From assembly GCA_963575645.1 (NCBI GenBank), contig OY754465.1:60039901-60103900 (forward strand): DNA of 64,000 nt. Direction: 5' to 3'. This document shows, piece after piece, positions 25,383 to 37,800 of this stretch. Source of the DNA: Xanthostigma xanthostigma (lineage: Eukaryota; Arthropoda; Insecta; Raphidioptera; Raphidiidae). Positions within the stretch are counted from its first letter, which is position 1. Each line of letters begins with the position of its first letter. The notes beneath the pieces are model-generated. The model ran no database searches. It had not been told where the DNA came from and was given only the letters and a program-made list of their open reading frames with translations. The position numbers and the translations under genes are program-made.

Positions 25383-25680
25383 CAGTAGAACGCCGATTAA
25401 CCGAATCGCCAATTATCCGAATCGGTCCTAAGCGTAATATAAAAAATTAAAAAAAAGTAATTTTTCAATAAAAACAAGTTTTGTGGGGACGCAAGAATAC
25501 AAAAATGCGAGATGTTCAAGTGAGCGTTATTGTAGAACTGTGTTTGTTAAACTTAATAAAGTTTATTCTATGTGTGACAGTTCGTTTTTCTTTATTACCA
25601 ATCTATGTCCGATTATCCGAATTTTCGATAATCCGAATCGACCCCGGTCCCAATTAATTCGGATAATCGGCGTTCTACTG
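25383..25680. mobile_element. pogo/Tigger-like MITE with TA flanks
   Basis: Ends CAGTAGAACGCCGATTAACC and GGATAATCGGCGTTCTACTG, flanked by TA. Ends of this form are typical of Tigger/pogo elements. It finishes 18 bases from the exon at 25699. Confidence 0.9.
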
Positions 25681-25698
25681 TAATTATAAAGTCAATAC

Positions 25699-25999
25699 CT
25701 GTAAAGGTAGTTTAAGAAACACTCCATAGTCTGCATCGCGCCGCTGTTTTCCGGATGCGCAAAGATGATGGCAAGCTCGACGGTGTAATGGAACCTGCGA
25801 TCTACCTTCCTCAAGTTGATCGGGTTCATGGCGCACAGTTTGACCCGACCTCTTCCCTCCGACTGCCACGGGTAGTCGTTGCACTTGTCGCACAGCGGTG
25901 AAATGGGTTTCGCGTTTGAACCGACGAACATCTGAATGAAATCGTCAGGAGATGCGTGCGTACAGAGCACCAAGGCACGGGGTGTCAGATCATACATCG
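25699..25999 (-). CDS. Internal coding exon of the same unrecognised minus-strand gene
   Basis: About 99 residues between an acceptor (GCATAAAAG at 26000) and a donor (AG|GTATTG after 25699), ending in phase 2. Features: CTHASPDD, a CxxC pair (LCDKCNDYPW) and VELAIIFAHPENSG. Spliced to the exon at 24176-24482 it reads NYLYRCSPVNSVV without a stop. Upstream coding exons were not identified. The intron (24483-25698) contains two pogo-like MITEs. Function unknown. Confidence 0.65.
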
Positions 26000-26559
26000 C
26001 TTTTATGCATAAGTAGATAGAATGAAAATAATTTTGCACGGTAATTTAGAATTTGAAAATGATTTGACGTATTTTAAATCCATTACCGTAGTAACTCGAG
26101 TTTACGTGCGTCAAGGCCAGTGCGGTCGCTGGAAGAGCTCACTTTGAGCGTGAGCATTGATGAGGCCAAAAAAATGGGTGTTAAAAATACAAAATGTGAT
26201 GCACACTAAATATGCGTTTCGTTAAAAAAATTCCAGCCTATTGGGCGACGGGACCATTCCAACTTCAAAAATGTTGACATTTGATTATAATAAGGAAAAT
26301 AAAATTTCTGATATCGTGTGAGGTGACGCGGGTAATGGCTAGTATTCAATATGATATTTGCTATTCGTTGCCACAGTTACCTACATATTTCAATAAATAA
26401 AATTATCGACCAATTTTTCAGACAAATTTATTTGTCATGATTTTACTTTCCAAAACACCTGCTTGAAATTTATACAATTTGTAGTAAATAATGTACCATT
26501 TTTGAAAAAATTTGTCTGGCTGACAATTTTTGTTAATAAATTTGTCAGACTTCATTTGT

Positions 26560-26760
26560 TATAATTTTTTTTTGACGTGATAACGTCTTATAAATTGATG
26601 AAACACCGGCTGCATGCACGAAAAAGTGTCACGTTCCGAAATGTCTGACGTTCCGAAATGTGTCACGTTCCGCCTGACCTTCCAGCGGAATACATTATCA
26701 CGTAAAACTATCGTCCGTAAACCGACTTTACAGACAACCAATTTTTTTTTATGAAGTCTC
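26560..26760 (-). repeat. Dispersed repeat, TTGGTTGTCTGTAAAGTCGG family
   Basis: Shares TTACGGACGATAGTTTTACG and GCATGCAGCCGGTGTTTCATC with copies at 35325-35828, 36875-37097 and 46117-46337. This copy is reversed relative to those. Confidence 0.8.
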
Positions 26761-26989
26761 ATAGTAAAAAACATTTTTTCGCTGACAGACCAACTTTTAT
26801 GCATAAAATAGATGTCAAACTTTCTTTCAGAAAAAAATTAAGGTGGTGTTTCGACACGGCCCTTGTGAAAGCTGATTTGTTTATGAAAAAACGCTGTCAC
26901 GGCGCTTAAAAATTGAATCTGGCATGGTAAAAAACAATTTTGATGAAAATTGTATTAAAGTATATAAAAGGGATCTACCGTATTAATTT

Positions 26990-27118
26990 AGAATAAAAAA
27001 AAAAATTTTTCTAGTTAGCAACGATTATACCATATTTTTTCATTAAATGCGACCACATTTTTTAATGAAAAAATAAATATAATCGTTGCTAACTAGAAAA
27101 TTTTTTTTTTAGTATTTA
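26990..27118. repeat. Palindrome, arms about 50 bp
   Basis: Arms share TTTTCTAGTTAGCAACGATTAT and its complement; centre near 27050. Confidence 0.85.
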
Positions 27119-27917
27119 AGAATCTGTCAGTTAGCCTACACGAATCGACCGGTAGGAGCTCATATTCCCGGGAATGTTAATTCCCAAAAAACATTCCTAC
27201 GTTTCCCCTGAGGAACCCCCGCACACTTAATGTTTAATCTTCAATATTGATATATTTCTATACGATCAGAACTCAGAATCCGGAAAGAATGCAGAATTTT
27301 TGTTATATTTTATATCTTCCTACATTATTAATTAGCTGTTAGCCGTATTTGTACATTGTGTGGGTAATGTTACTTAAAAAATGTCTTGCATAAGTTCTAT
27401 GCAAAATTTTAACGACGTTTCAAAACAGTTTATTAACCCTCCGGTGGGCGTATGGGTCATGTAGTCTATTTTTCGCTCCGCTGAGGTACTGCATTGTCGG
27501 TCACACGCCACCTTACTCTGCACGAATTCAGTGTCGCAGACGAATCAGCGGAATCGGTCTGTCAACGTATATTTTTAAATGACAAAATTAACGAACTCCT
27601 ATAAAAAAGGAGACACGCCCTTTTTACGAGTTTATAGCGACACTAACGCACAAATATAAGTGATAGCTGTAACCCGCGACTTCGTCCGCGTGGAATTAAT
27701 TTTTTTGCACGGAACTCTAATTCTTTTTCTAAAATAAAAGTAGCCTAAGTTCCTCCTTATAACATCAGCTGTCTGCCAGTGATAGTCCCGTCAAAATCGG
27801 TTGAGTCTTTTCGAAGATTAGCCGGAACAAACAGACAGTTTATTTATATGTACAGATAGGTACAAAAACATAATCAAGAAAAAAGTGATGAAAACTGAAA
27901 ATTCGCTCTAAGAATCT
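27119..27917. other. No gene seen; LINE-type remnant inside
   Basis: 27670-27870 holds CCCGCGACTTCGTCCGCGTG and ACAAACAGACAG, words common to insect non-LTR elements. Confidence 0.45.
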
Positions 27918-27921
27918 TTAA

Positions 27922-28620
27922 GGAGGTTGAGCCGTTTTACGAAGATAATGAAAAAACTCTGAAATAAAGTTTTTTTAATAGATTTTTTTATAACAAAATT
28001 TTCTGTAAAAAATCCAAAATCATTAGGAGATTTATAAAGTCAAAATTAAAAAAAAAAACTTTTACATGTAGTCTTATGGAAAATATGTCAATCTAGCATG
28101 CAAACGGTACATTTTAATTTTTTGCAAATAACCAGATAATGTCAGCAGTTCCGAAAACTAACTATGTAAAGTATTGATGTCTTACGCATATTTTAATATT
28201 TTTTCCAATTTAATTAGGAGACTTTTAATCAATAAAAAAAATTATTAAACCTTAGCACTTTTCGATTATGGACTTTTATTATTGACAATTTTAACTGAAT
28301 TTTCACCTTTTTAATGCTTTAATTTTAATCTTTATTACTTCCAATTTCTTTTTTTAATTATTTACTGCAAAAAATATGTAAAATACAAATATTTACATAA
28401 ATTTATTTTTTCTAAGCTAACTTAGTACAAAAAATTCAAAAGTTAGTCCATTAAGTAAAATACTGAAATAATTAATATTAAAAAAATGATTTATTTATGC
28501 CTTTATGACAATAATTTATTGGTATCATCAACTTATAACCTTTTATAAAAATTTATTATGGAAAAGTTCCCATTTAGAATTCGACTTACTTTTGATTGGG
28601 ACTGTAACGCATCAGCCTCT
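27922..28620. mobile_element. TTAA-flanked MITE, family GGAGGTTGA
   Basis: TTAA at 27918-27921 and 28621-28624. Opposite orientation to 13659-14351. It ends 95 bases before sdk exon 1. Confidence 0.85.
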
Positions 28621-28715
28621 TTAATAAGATCGCTTACAATTATGGAAAGATTGTCTAAACTCTAAAACATAAGGTTTTTTAAAGTGTATTTCATGTTTGT
28701 TTTATTTATTTTCAG

Positions 28716-28811
28716 ACTCATTGCAAGCACCGCGATTCATCACGCAACCATCGTCGTCGAGCAGTATCGTCAGCGAAGGTCGAACCAAGATCCTTCAGTG
28801 TCAAGCGTTAG
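28716..28811 (+). CDS. sdk: sdk exon 1 of those visible: Ig1, first half
   Basis: Encodes residues 1-32, beginning SLQAPRFITQPSS and ending at the first Ig1 cysteine (C28) and the Leu-Gly turn. The acceptor ends TTTTCAG at 28715 and the donor is GTAAGT. The exon starts with two bases of a codon begun upstream and ends in phase 1, so at least one earlier coding exon exists. No initiator Met or signal peptide is present. Confidence 0.9.
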   Translation, partial: THCKHRDSSRNHRRRAVSSAKVEPRSFSVKR

Positions 28812-31800
28812 GTAAGTTCGAAATTCACTCCAGTTTTGATTTAAAGGTCCTTTGAAAGTTTAACCTTCAAATTTAGTATTCAATAAAATTTTAAAAAAAT
28901 GGAAGCCGTCATGGAACGCCTGGCAGGATGTGTCACCGGAATATTGTCAAATCCGTGATATTGTAATTTCACTAGTGAAATTACAATATCACGATTGAAA
29001 AAGAGTCGTGATATTGTAATTTCACTAAGTGAAATTATAATATCACGGGTTTGACAATATCCCGGTGACATATACAAGCGGTGAAAGTGTCAAGTATACT
29101 ATAGTCGGATAGAAAGGCACACGCAGAGAAGCAACGAAGTGTATTGTATACGCGCGCGCACACACAAGGGAGCCGAGAGCGGTGGCGTAGAGGGGGCACG
29201 ACGCCATAAGAGAGTGCCATGTCGTTCGGCATGGTTTTACTGCCGAGACGCGTCAATAAATAATCACGCTATTGGTACATCTAATGATCTCCGTACGACT
29301 TAATCACAAAAAGTAACATGTATGCGTTGACCTTGACGCTTTTTTTGTAGTTATGCAATTGTTTGACGCGATTTTATTTCACAGGTTATCCACAGCCCAA
29401 GTACAGGTGGCTACGAAACGGCGAGCCGTTGGGTGAATTTTCAAGCGAACCTTTCTATCGAATTTTGAACACACGACGACAAGATGCCGGCAAATATCAG
29501 TGCGTTGCGAAGAACGATGTCGGTTCGATTTTTAGTGAACAGATAGACGTAACAGTTGCTTGTAAGTTCTAAATTCATTTGTTTCAAGATTTTTGTTTTA
29601 AACGAGTAAGCTTTGTACCAGACGTATTGGGCGTTACCCTTGGTTTATACTTATAAGAACAAACTAATTCGGGAATACTTAATTCTTCTAGTTTATAATT
29701 CCTTATGTTGTTAACACTTTTAAAATTGAAACATAACCTAAAATTTTTAACTTTAAACTAAAAACAGTTATTGCCCTTTTACCTGGTTTTCTTTAACGTA
29801 AATACCGCCTACTAGTGAAAAAAAAACTGGGCAATCCTGCAGTTTACAGGTCCCGAGACCAAAATAGCGATAGGTTTGATGCACCTACAATGTACCCAAC
29901 TTCACTCTAGTCTGTATCATCACTACGATCCACTGATCTTTATAGCTACCTGGATTGCAAACAGGCACGTAGAAATGGCGAGATTTTCAAATGTTGTATT
30001 CTCATAAAATGAAAATTGAGTGTCTTAATTGGATAAATCGTTCTTAAATACTGACTGGAAGAGGAAAGTAGCTTAGTTTTAATATGAATATGAATGTTTC
30101 ATTAAAAATTTGTACAACTATCGAAATAACATTGAAAAATTAATTTTCTATAAAAAAAAATTTGTAATTACAGAAATGTATAATGAATCAAATAGTCAAT
30201 TAAAATATGTAATTTATATTATTTCATTTATTATTTATATGTATTTAAATAATGCAAGTTGATTCCACTATTTTCTTCAGTCAATAAATAAAAAGTGACC
30301 AACAATAAGCAAATACATATTATTAACAATTAGTTTTTAAAACTGACAAACAATAAGCAAAGTCAGTGAAGTGTTGTCAGAATATTATTGTATTATCTGT
30401 CGACGAAAGTATATAGTATAATTTCTAAAATTTTTAAAATTTAACAAGTTATATCGATGTTTGCATAAATTTTTAATGAAACATTCATATTCATATTATA
30501 ACTAAGCTATTGTCCTGTACCAATCAATATTTATGAACGATTTATCCAACTAAAACACTCAATTTTCATGTTATGAGAATACAGCATTTGAAAATCTCGC
30601 AATTTCTACGTGCCTGTCCGCAATTCAGGTACCTATAAAGATCAGTAGATCGTAGTGACTATTTTCCATAGTAGTGAAGATGCAGACTAGAGTGAAATTG
30701 GGTACATTGCAGGTGCGTCAAACCTATCGCTATTTTGGTCTCGGGACCTGTAAACTGCAGGATTGCCAAAAACTGACGATAGCGTTCTGGTCAGAACGAA
30801 ACTAATTTCACATATATTTTTTCTGTTACAAGAGGATCTTTTCCTGAAATTTTGTGTGAATTTTTATTTCGGCCATTTTTATTTCGAAATTTTTTTTTTT
30901 AGAATAATTTTTGAAGTTCGAGAAGTCGAAATTCCTACGTACGCTTTACGTCCTCAGTCTGTCATTTAACAAATATTTGTCGTTCTGAAAGAAATTAAAT
31001 GAACGTTGAAAATCTTTTATGTTTTTGATATACAGTATTGTTTCTGAATGTTGTTTAAGATATGGGTACATTCGAAGACTCATCAGAAAGAACCGTAACA
31101 GTTGAATCGGGACAAGCTGCAATAATTGACTTGCCTCAAATCGAATCTCATCCATCTCCTTCGGTTAACTGGCAGGCAGATGATGGTCCGTTGGCTTACG
31201 ATCACAAATTCGCTAAGACGGCCAAGAATCAACTCATTATTTTGTCACCAGACGAATCTGATCAGAAAGCTTACAGGGCTCGTGCAATCAATACACAGTT
31301 GGGTAAAGAAGAAAACAGTGCTTATGTTAGATTGAGGGTATCGGGGGGCGACGCGACAAAAGAAATCGCACCGGAAATCATCATTAAGCCACAAGACATG
31401 AATCTTGTCAAAGGACATCCGTTGGCGGAACTTGAGTGCATCGCAAATGCTAGGTAAGTCATTTCATTTCCAAATTGTCAAATGGCAATAAACGGAACCC
31501 TTTTTTTATGTGACTGTCATATTATTTATTTATTTATTTAATTCAACAACAGGGTATAAACCCCAATTACAGTTGAAATTACATTTTACGTAACAAGTAA
31601 ATAAAAAAAATTTGAAAAGGAGTTTGACCCTGCAGGCCATCCCTGTAACTTCCCGCTATTTTCGAGTTCAAAACGCTCAAAAATATATAAAATATAGCAA
31701 GAAGTTTATTTTTTAGCTCTTCGAGCTCAAAAAAAAACGCTTTGTTACGAAATTTTCGTTTACGATATCTCATGAACAAAGGAACCGATTTTGATGCGAT

Positions 31801-34800
31801 TTGCGGCAGTCGACGTAATTTTTTAACCTAAAAAAGTAGCTTATTACAGAAAAATCGATCTCATAGGAATTTTACGAGTAATTTGAAAAAAACAATTTTT
31901 TACAAATTTTTCGTTCACGATATCTCGTGAACAAATGAGCCGATTTTGATAAGGTTTGCGGCGATCGACGCAGTTTTTTTAACCTAAGAAAGTAAATTAT
32001 TACAAAAGAAACGATTTGATAAGAATTTTACACGTAATTTTTAAAAATTACTTTTTTCCTAATTTTTCGTTCACGTTATCTCATGAACAAATGAACCAAT
32101 TTTGATCTGGTTTGCGGCGATCGACGCAGTTTTTTTAGCCTAAGAAAGTAATTTCTTACAAAAAATCGATCTGATAACAATTTTAAGAGTCATTTTAAGG
32201 AAGTACCCTCGATAAATGAATTAACAAAGAGAAAATTATGAAAATTTACAAATATGTCAAAACCGTTTCAAAAATGACTCAGTACAATTTTTGTGATTTT
32301 TGGTTGACTTTGAAAAAAGATATTGATAATTTTATTTCGCTGCACTTAACATGGAGTCTTATGGGAATCTGTAATTTTGACGCACTCCATCATTTATTAC
32401 GTTGGAATTGACAAACAGATTTTGATAAAATTTTCAGGAAATATAAACGAATATTCTATGAACATTTTTCTTTTTCCAAAACGTATAAAGCTTGCTTATG
32501 TTAATAGAAATAACTAAAACAAAGCCGAGCTTTTTAGCAATTCATAAAAATGGCTACACCGCAATATTATAGTTTGTGGCGCGTCATTCAAAGGTAAGTT
32601 ACGAAACTGCAGCAGTTTTTATATCATAAAAACATACGTAAATTGAGTAAATGCTAAAAGCATAGTATTCCAAAAAAATGATAGTATATTATTATATCCA
32701 AAATGACAGAAAAAAAGAAAAGCATTTTCATAAACTAATGCGAATTTGACACCGCGTGCTGACTTATGCTGCGTACATAAGCACTTGTAACTATGGCAAG
32801 GCATGCGGTATTGCCAAATTATATACTACGTTATTCAAGTTGAAGACTGAAATTCTTTGACTTACTGCGTACCGAGGGTACTTCCTTAAAAAACACTTTT
32901 TTACGATTTTTTCGCTCACGGTATCTCGTGAACAAATGAACCGATTTTGATGCGGTTTGCGGAAATCGACGCAGTTTGTTAAGGAGAAGAGCTGATTCGA
33001 TTTTGGAATTAATCGGTTTAGCAGTTTAGAAAATATTTTACAAAAACAAATTTTGAAAAATTTTTGAAACTTGTTTTTTTAAGATTTCTCAAAATGTTTT
33101 GGGCCGAATCGTTTCAAATTTTCAGGAAGTCTAAGTTCACCGAGATCACGTCAGATGCCGCAAACCGCGTTTCAGTCGGACACTCCGTTCAAAAGATATA
33201 AAAGGTTTACATACATACATACACACATACATACACACACACACATACAGCCCGACGGACATCATCGCCAAAATAGTTTCAATGGCTTCCTAGGACCTCA
33301 AAACGTCGAGATCTGGCGAAAACTCGATTTTCGAAAATCGGGGTGAAACCAATAACTTCCCGATTTTTGAAAAAAAAATTTTTTTTTTTTTAAAGCGGGA
33401 AGTTAAAAAAACAAAATGTATTCTAACCAGTACAAACCAATAGACGACAATGTTTTATTACCGATATTTGGCCATTAGTCACCGGATAGTAAATTAAAGC
33501 ATGATTTTTTAAACGTTGTTTTAGTCATTTTAAAAATGTCTAATTTTGAAGACAAGCTGTTATATAACATTAACATACCATATATGGGAGAAGAAGCGCG
33601 ATGAACGGTTCGACTCCGTGGGATATTGAAAATATTAGAACTTCGACTATAAAATGTAGGAATATGTAAGGCTATTGTTTTTGATCAAATACGACTCCCA
33701 AATCACTTATAGACGAAACCCTGGTGAGAATTTTGTCATTTAATTTATAGTTCTCCAGAAATGGATGCAGTTTCCTTGTATATGTCATTACGTAACATTA
33801 TATTAATATAGCGAGGACAAGAACCACGACTATATAAAAGTTTAAAAAAAACGTCCAATGTCACTAGTATACATGTCAATATTTCTTAGAATTACTTGGT
33901 TTTTTAGAAGGTCCCGGTGATTTTAATAGGGCAAATAATAACACTCGATCTTTTTTAAATTAATAATCTACAAAACAGTATCAATATATTGCAATGACGC
34001 ATTTCTGGGTTAGGGTATGATATTTGTCAAGCAACGATTGCGGTCAAGAGTTAGCTCATAAATATGTAATACAAACACTACGGAACCCTATCATGTGTAT
34101 GCCCAACTCGCGCTGGGCCGGTTTTTGAATATTTTAATTACATTAATGTACAGTAATTAAATTAGATAAAAAATATGTCAAGTAACTTTTGCAAATATAG
34201 AATCATAATTTTTGGTTGCAGACCTCTTCATGAACTCGAAACGTTATGGTTAAAAGACGGTATTTTAATCGATAATACGGGAATATCTTACAATTTCAAC
34301 GATCCGTGGAATTGTACATTGGGCCTTCTATCGGCCAATTTAACACACACCGGTACCTATATGTGCCAGGTGCGCTTGCGTACTGGAGGATTTCCAACGG
34401 TGACGGCGTCAGCTAAAATAGCCGTTCACGAGAAGCCGTCGTTTGTAAGTCGCGTTAAATCGGAGACGCTCGGAGATTACGGAGCTACTGTAACGTTGCC
34501 TTGCGATGTTATCGGAGTTCCGCCTCCTAATGTAACTTGGTTTAGGAACACTCAAAATGTCAACGAAATACCCGGTAATCGGTACACTATCGAAGAAGAT
34601 AGATCGTTGGTTATTAGGAAATTGAAGATGGAAGATTCGGGAATGTTCCAGTGCTTGGCGTACAATGAAGCTGGAGAAGACTCTGCTTACACTTGGTTGA
34701 AAGTTAAAAGTAAGTTACGGATTTTTAATTATTGAAAAGAAATTAGAGGTTATGTGACGGTACCGTTTATAACCTAAAATATTAAAATCGTAAGAAATGC

Positions 34801-37800
34801 CAGACTAACAATTCAGTAGGCTAATTCTGTAATTGTTTTAATTATTTTAAATGTTGTAAAGAAGTAATTATGCTAATATTACGTTCGGCACAGAATTGCG
34901 AAGGGAAAAACGAGACTTGCGTCCAAAACTTGTACGAGTTCGAACTGCATCAGATCATCGTTTAAAGACTTTTCAGTTTAATTCTGACCGTAAGACCATT
35001 TTAACTTTTAGTAGGATCACACTGTTGCACCTTTGCTGTAGATTTTTAAAATATAACATCACAGGCGTGCCATTTTGTTTTAAAATGTGTGTTGATGTGT
35101 TTGTGTTCTTGCGCCTGCGTACAAACTACGTTCAGTTTCTTTTTTATATTTTTGAGGTTAAGATATTTACATCAATTTTTTCAGAAATGTTTGTTATTAG
35201 TATTTATGCCGCCTTAGCGTCACACATTTTTTAATTATCAATCATTTGAAAATGAAACCGAATGTAGTTCCATGTCAGTTTCATTGTATCAAATAAAAAC
35301 AAACGTTCACTTTTAAATTAAAAAAATTGGTTGTCTGTAAAGTCGGTTTACGGACGATAGTTTTACGTGATAACGTATTCCGTAATACATAACCTAAATT
35401 CTACATATAATAATTATAATAAATCGAATCTATGATATTGCATCTTTCGCTTCAAATTTAGGTTAATTTTATGTATTAAAATACTCACCACCTATTTAAT
35501 AATAATTGTTTTTTTTAACTTTCTTTCTTTCGTATTTATTTTAAGTCTCAAAGATTAATTGTCATAATATTTTGAAAACAATTGTTTCACTGTTTATATA
35601 AAATTCCAAAACCTACTTACAATATTTAAGTATTTTCATACGTCAAAAAATTGATTTTTATAATGATAAAATTTGTATGAAAACGATTTTTTCGAAAGAT
35701 GAGACCTAGCTAAAACGATTTTTTAGGAACGTTACACTTTTTCGTGCATGCAGCCGGTGTTTCATCAATTTATAAGATTGGTGATTCATCAATTTATATA
35801 TAAGACGTTATCACGTCAAAAAAAAAACTGTTGATATTATTGATTAATTGCATGCTACAATGAAACTGAGTGAGGTCCATCGTACACATCCTATTTTTTG
35901 TATCGAAAACGCTTGATCAAGGATATTACATCGCGATTTGACGATTATTAAATTTACGACTTTCAAACGACGTAGGCCCTCCGCGTACGGGTCTATTGTT
36001 CTGCAATTTGAGTTTCGAACCGCTTCACAATGCGATCGATCAGCGACCTTTCGTACATTAGAGAATGTGAGTCGACAGTAACAAGACCGACTTGAATTTA
36101 GTTTCAAACCGGTTGTGTGCGACCATGTTAGCAGGTCGAGATGCAACTTCAGTTGCGTGGTTACACGCTATAGCGAAATATTTCTACTGTAAGGTAGTAG
36201 CAACCTTCTTTATCAACCCAAATTCAGTCGCGCTCGTGTGCGGGCAAAGAACCTCAATCGATTGCACAATGGCCGCATCCTGAACCGGTTCGAAACTCAA
36301 ATTTCAAAACAGTCAACCCATGTGCGGAGGGGCAAAATCGCTCGATAAAAAATTGCATGTGTGTGCTGGCCCGTGATTATGTATGTTTGATTTAATTCAC
36401 TGCATGTTTTTTTTTTTTTACGTTTGTCACCCTTGTTGCACGTGTACTGTTTATAAGCATATTTTTTTGTTTTCAGTTTTTTAAAATGCATTCAATAGGG
36501 CTTAAACACACCCCTGGCTATATTCAGATTAATTGTTATTTGTTCAAAACATGTTATCGCTTTTTGACTTACGATGTCTCGACCATCAAAGAAATGGGAT
36601 TCGAATGCCTACGTTCAGAGTTCCACATTGTTTAACATTTGTAGTCAAAAAATGCAACATTAACTGTATTTTTTTTTATTATTTAGTTAAAATTCGCTTT
36701 TATATGAAACGGGGCCTTAATATTTTTTTAATCTCCATTGGTTTAGAATCGAAGTTTCTGGAAAGTTTTATTTTACATAATAAACCAAAGCTTAGAGATA
36801 TTCTGATCCATTTTAGTTAGCAAAAAAAACTAGTGATGGGACGATCCGGATGCAAGAATCGGTTATTGATTAATAAAAAAAATTGGTTGTCTGTAAAGTC
36901 GGTTTACGGACGATAGTTTTACGTGATAACGTATTCCGCTCGAATATCATATTTAATAATACATAACCTAAATTTTAGTAGCTGTCAAACTTGGGCCGAT
37001 TGTGCGCGGAACGTGACACATTTCGGAACGTGACACTTTTTCGTGCATGCAGCCGGTGTTTCATCAATTTATAAGACGTTATCACGTCAAAAAAAATTGG
37101 ATGATCCCGATTTTTATTTCTCGGTTAAATATAGTGTTGATAAATCCAAAAACAGTAGAGCACGTGTATTTCTAATCTGTTGGACTAACCGACTTCTGTA
37201 TTTTCAACTTATACTTCAACCTCACTTCGTGGCAGACAAAAAAAAAAACGATCGGGTGAATATTTCAATAATACAAATTTTCTGATTACCAACATTCCGA
37301 TTATTGAAAACCTCCGATTATGCCCATCACTAGCACTGATGCATTGTTTTTTACTTTTTTTTATCGAATATGTTTGATACTAGCTCTGTTTGATTAAAAT
37401 AAAAATCACCAAATTGCTCACAATTGCACACAGAAGAAAATACTTCCATAACTTCGAAATATGTTTTCAAAAAAAGGGTATATTTTGTAGCTTCGGTGCC
37501 GGTAATGGAGACGCCACCCCAGAATTCAACCGTATTGGACGGCAAGGACGCGACGATTACGTGCAGAGCTGCCGGAGCACCTACACCAAACATTACGTGG
37601 ATTTATAACAGTAAGTGTGAACTTTTTCGGTAACTATAGGCAAAAGTTAGTTGTGTAATATAATAGGCATTAGTGTTGTATAAGCACGCATAACTAATAT
37701 AATATGGCGCTTGTGTTGTTCAATTGTTTATAGTTGTGTGTGGTTTGTTTTTATCTACTGAACATACAAAGTGAAAATGTATTGGCAGCTAAACGTCTAG

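Noticed and set aside
26100..28700. sdk exon with start codon and signal peptide
   Set aside because: I looked for a Met plus hydrophobic stretch with a donor in the right phase and found none I could defend; the region is mostly repeats.
33155..33346. Short frame with THIHTHTHIQ
   Set aside because: Translation of a CA/TACA-rich simple repeat.
34896..35234. 112-codon plus frame in sdk intron 4
   Set aside because: No domain, no splice sites in phase with sdk, AT-driven composition.
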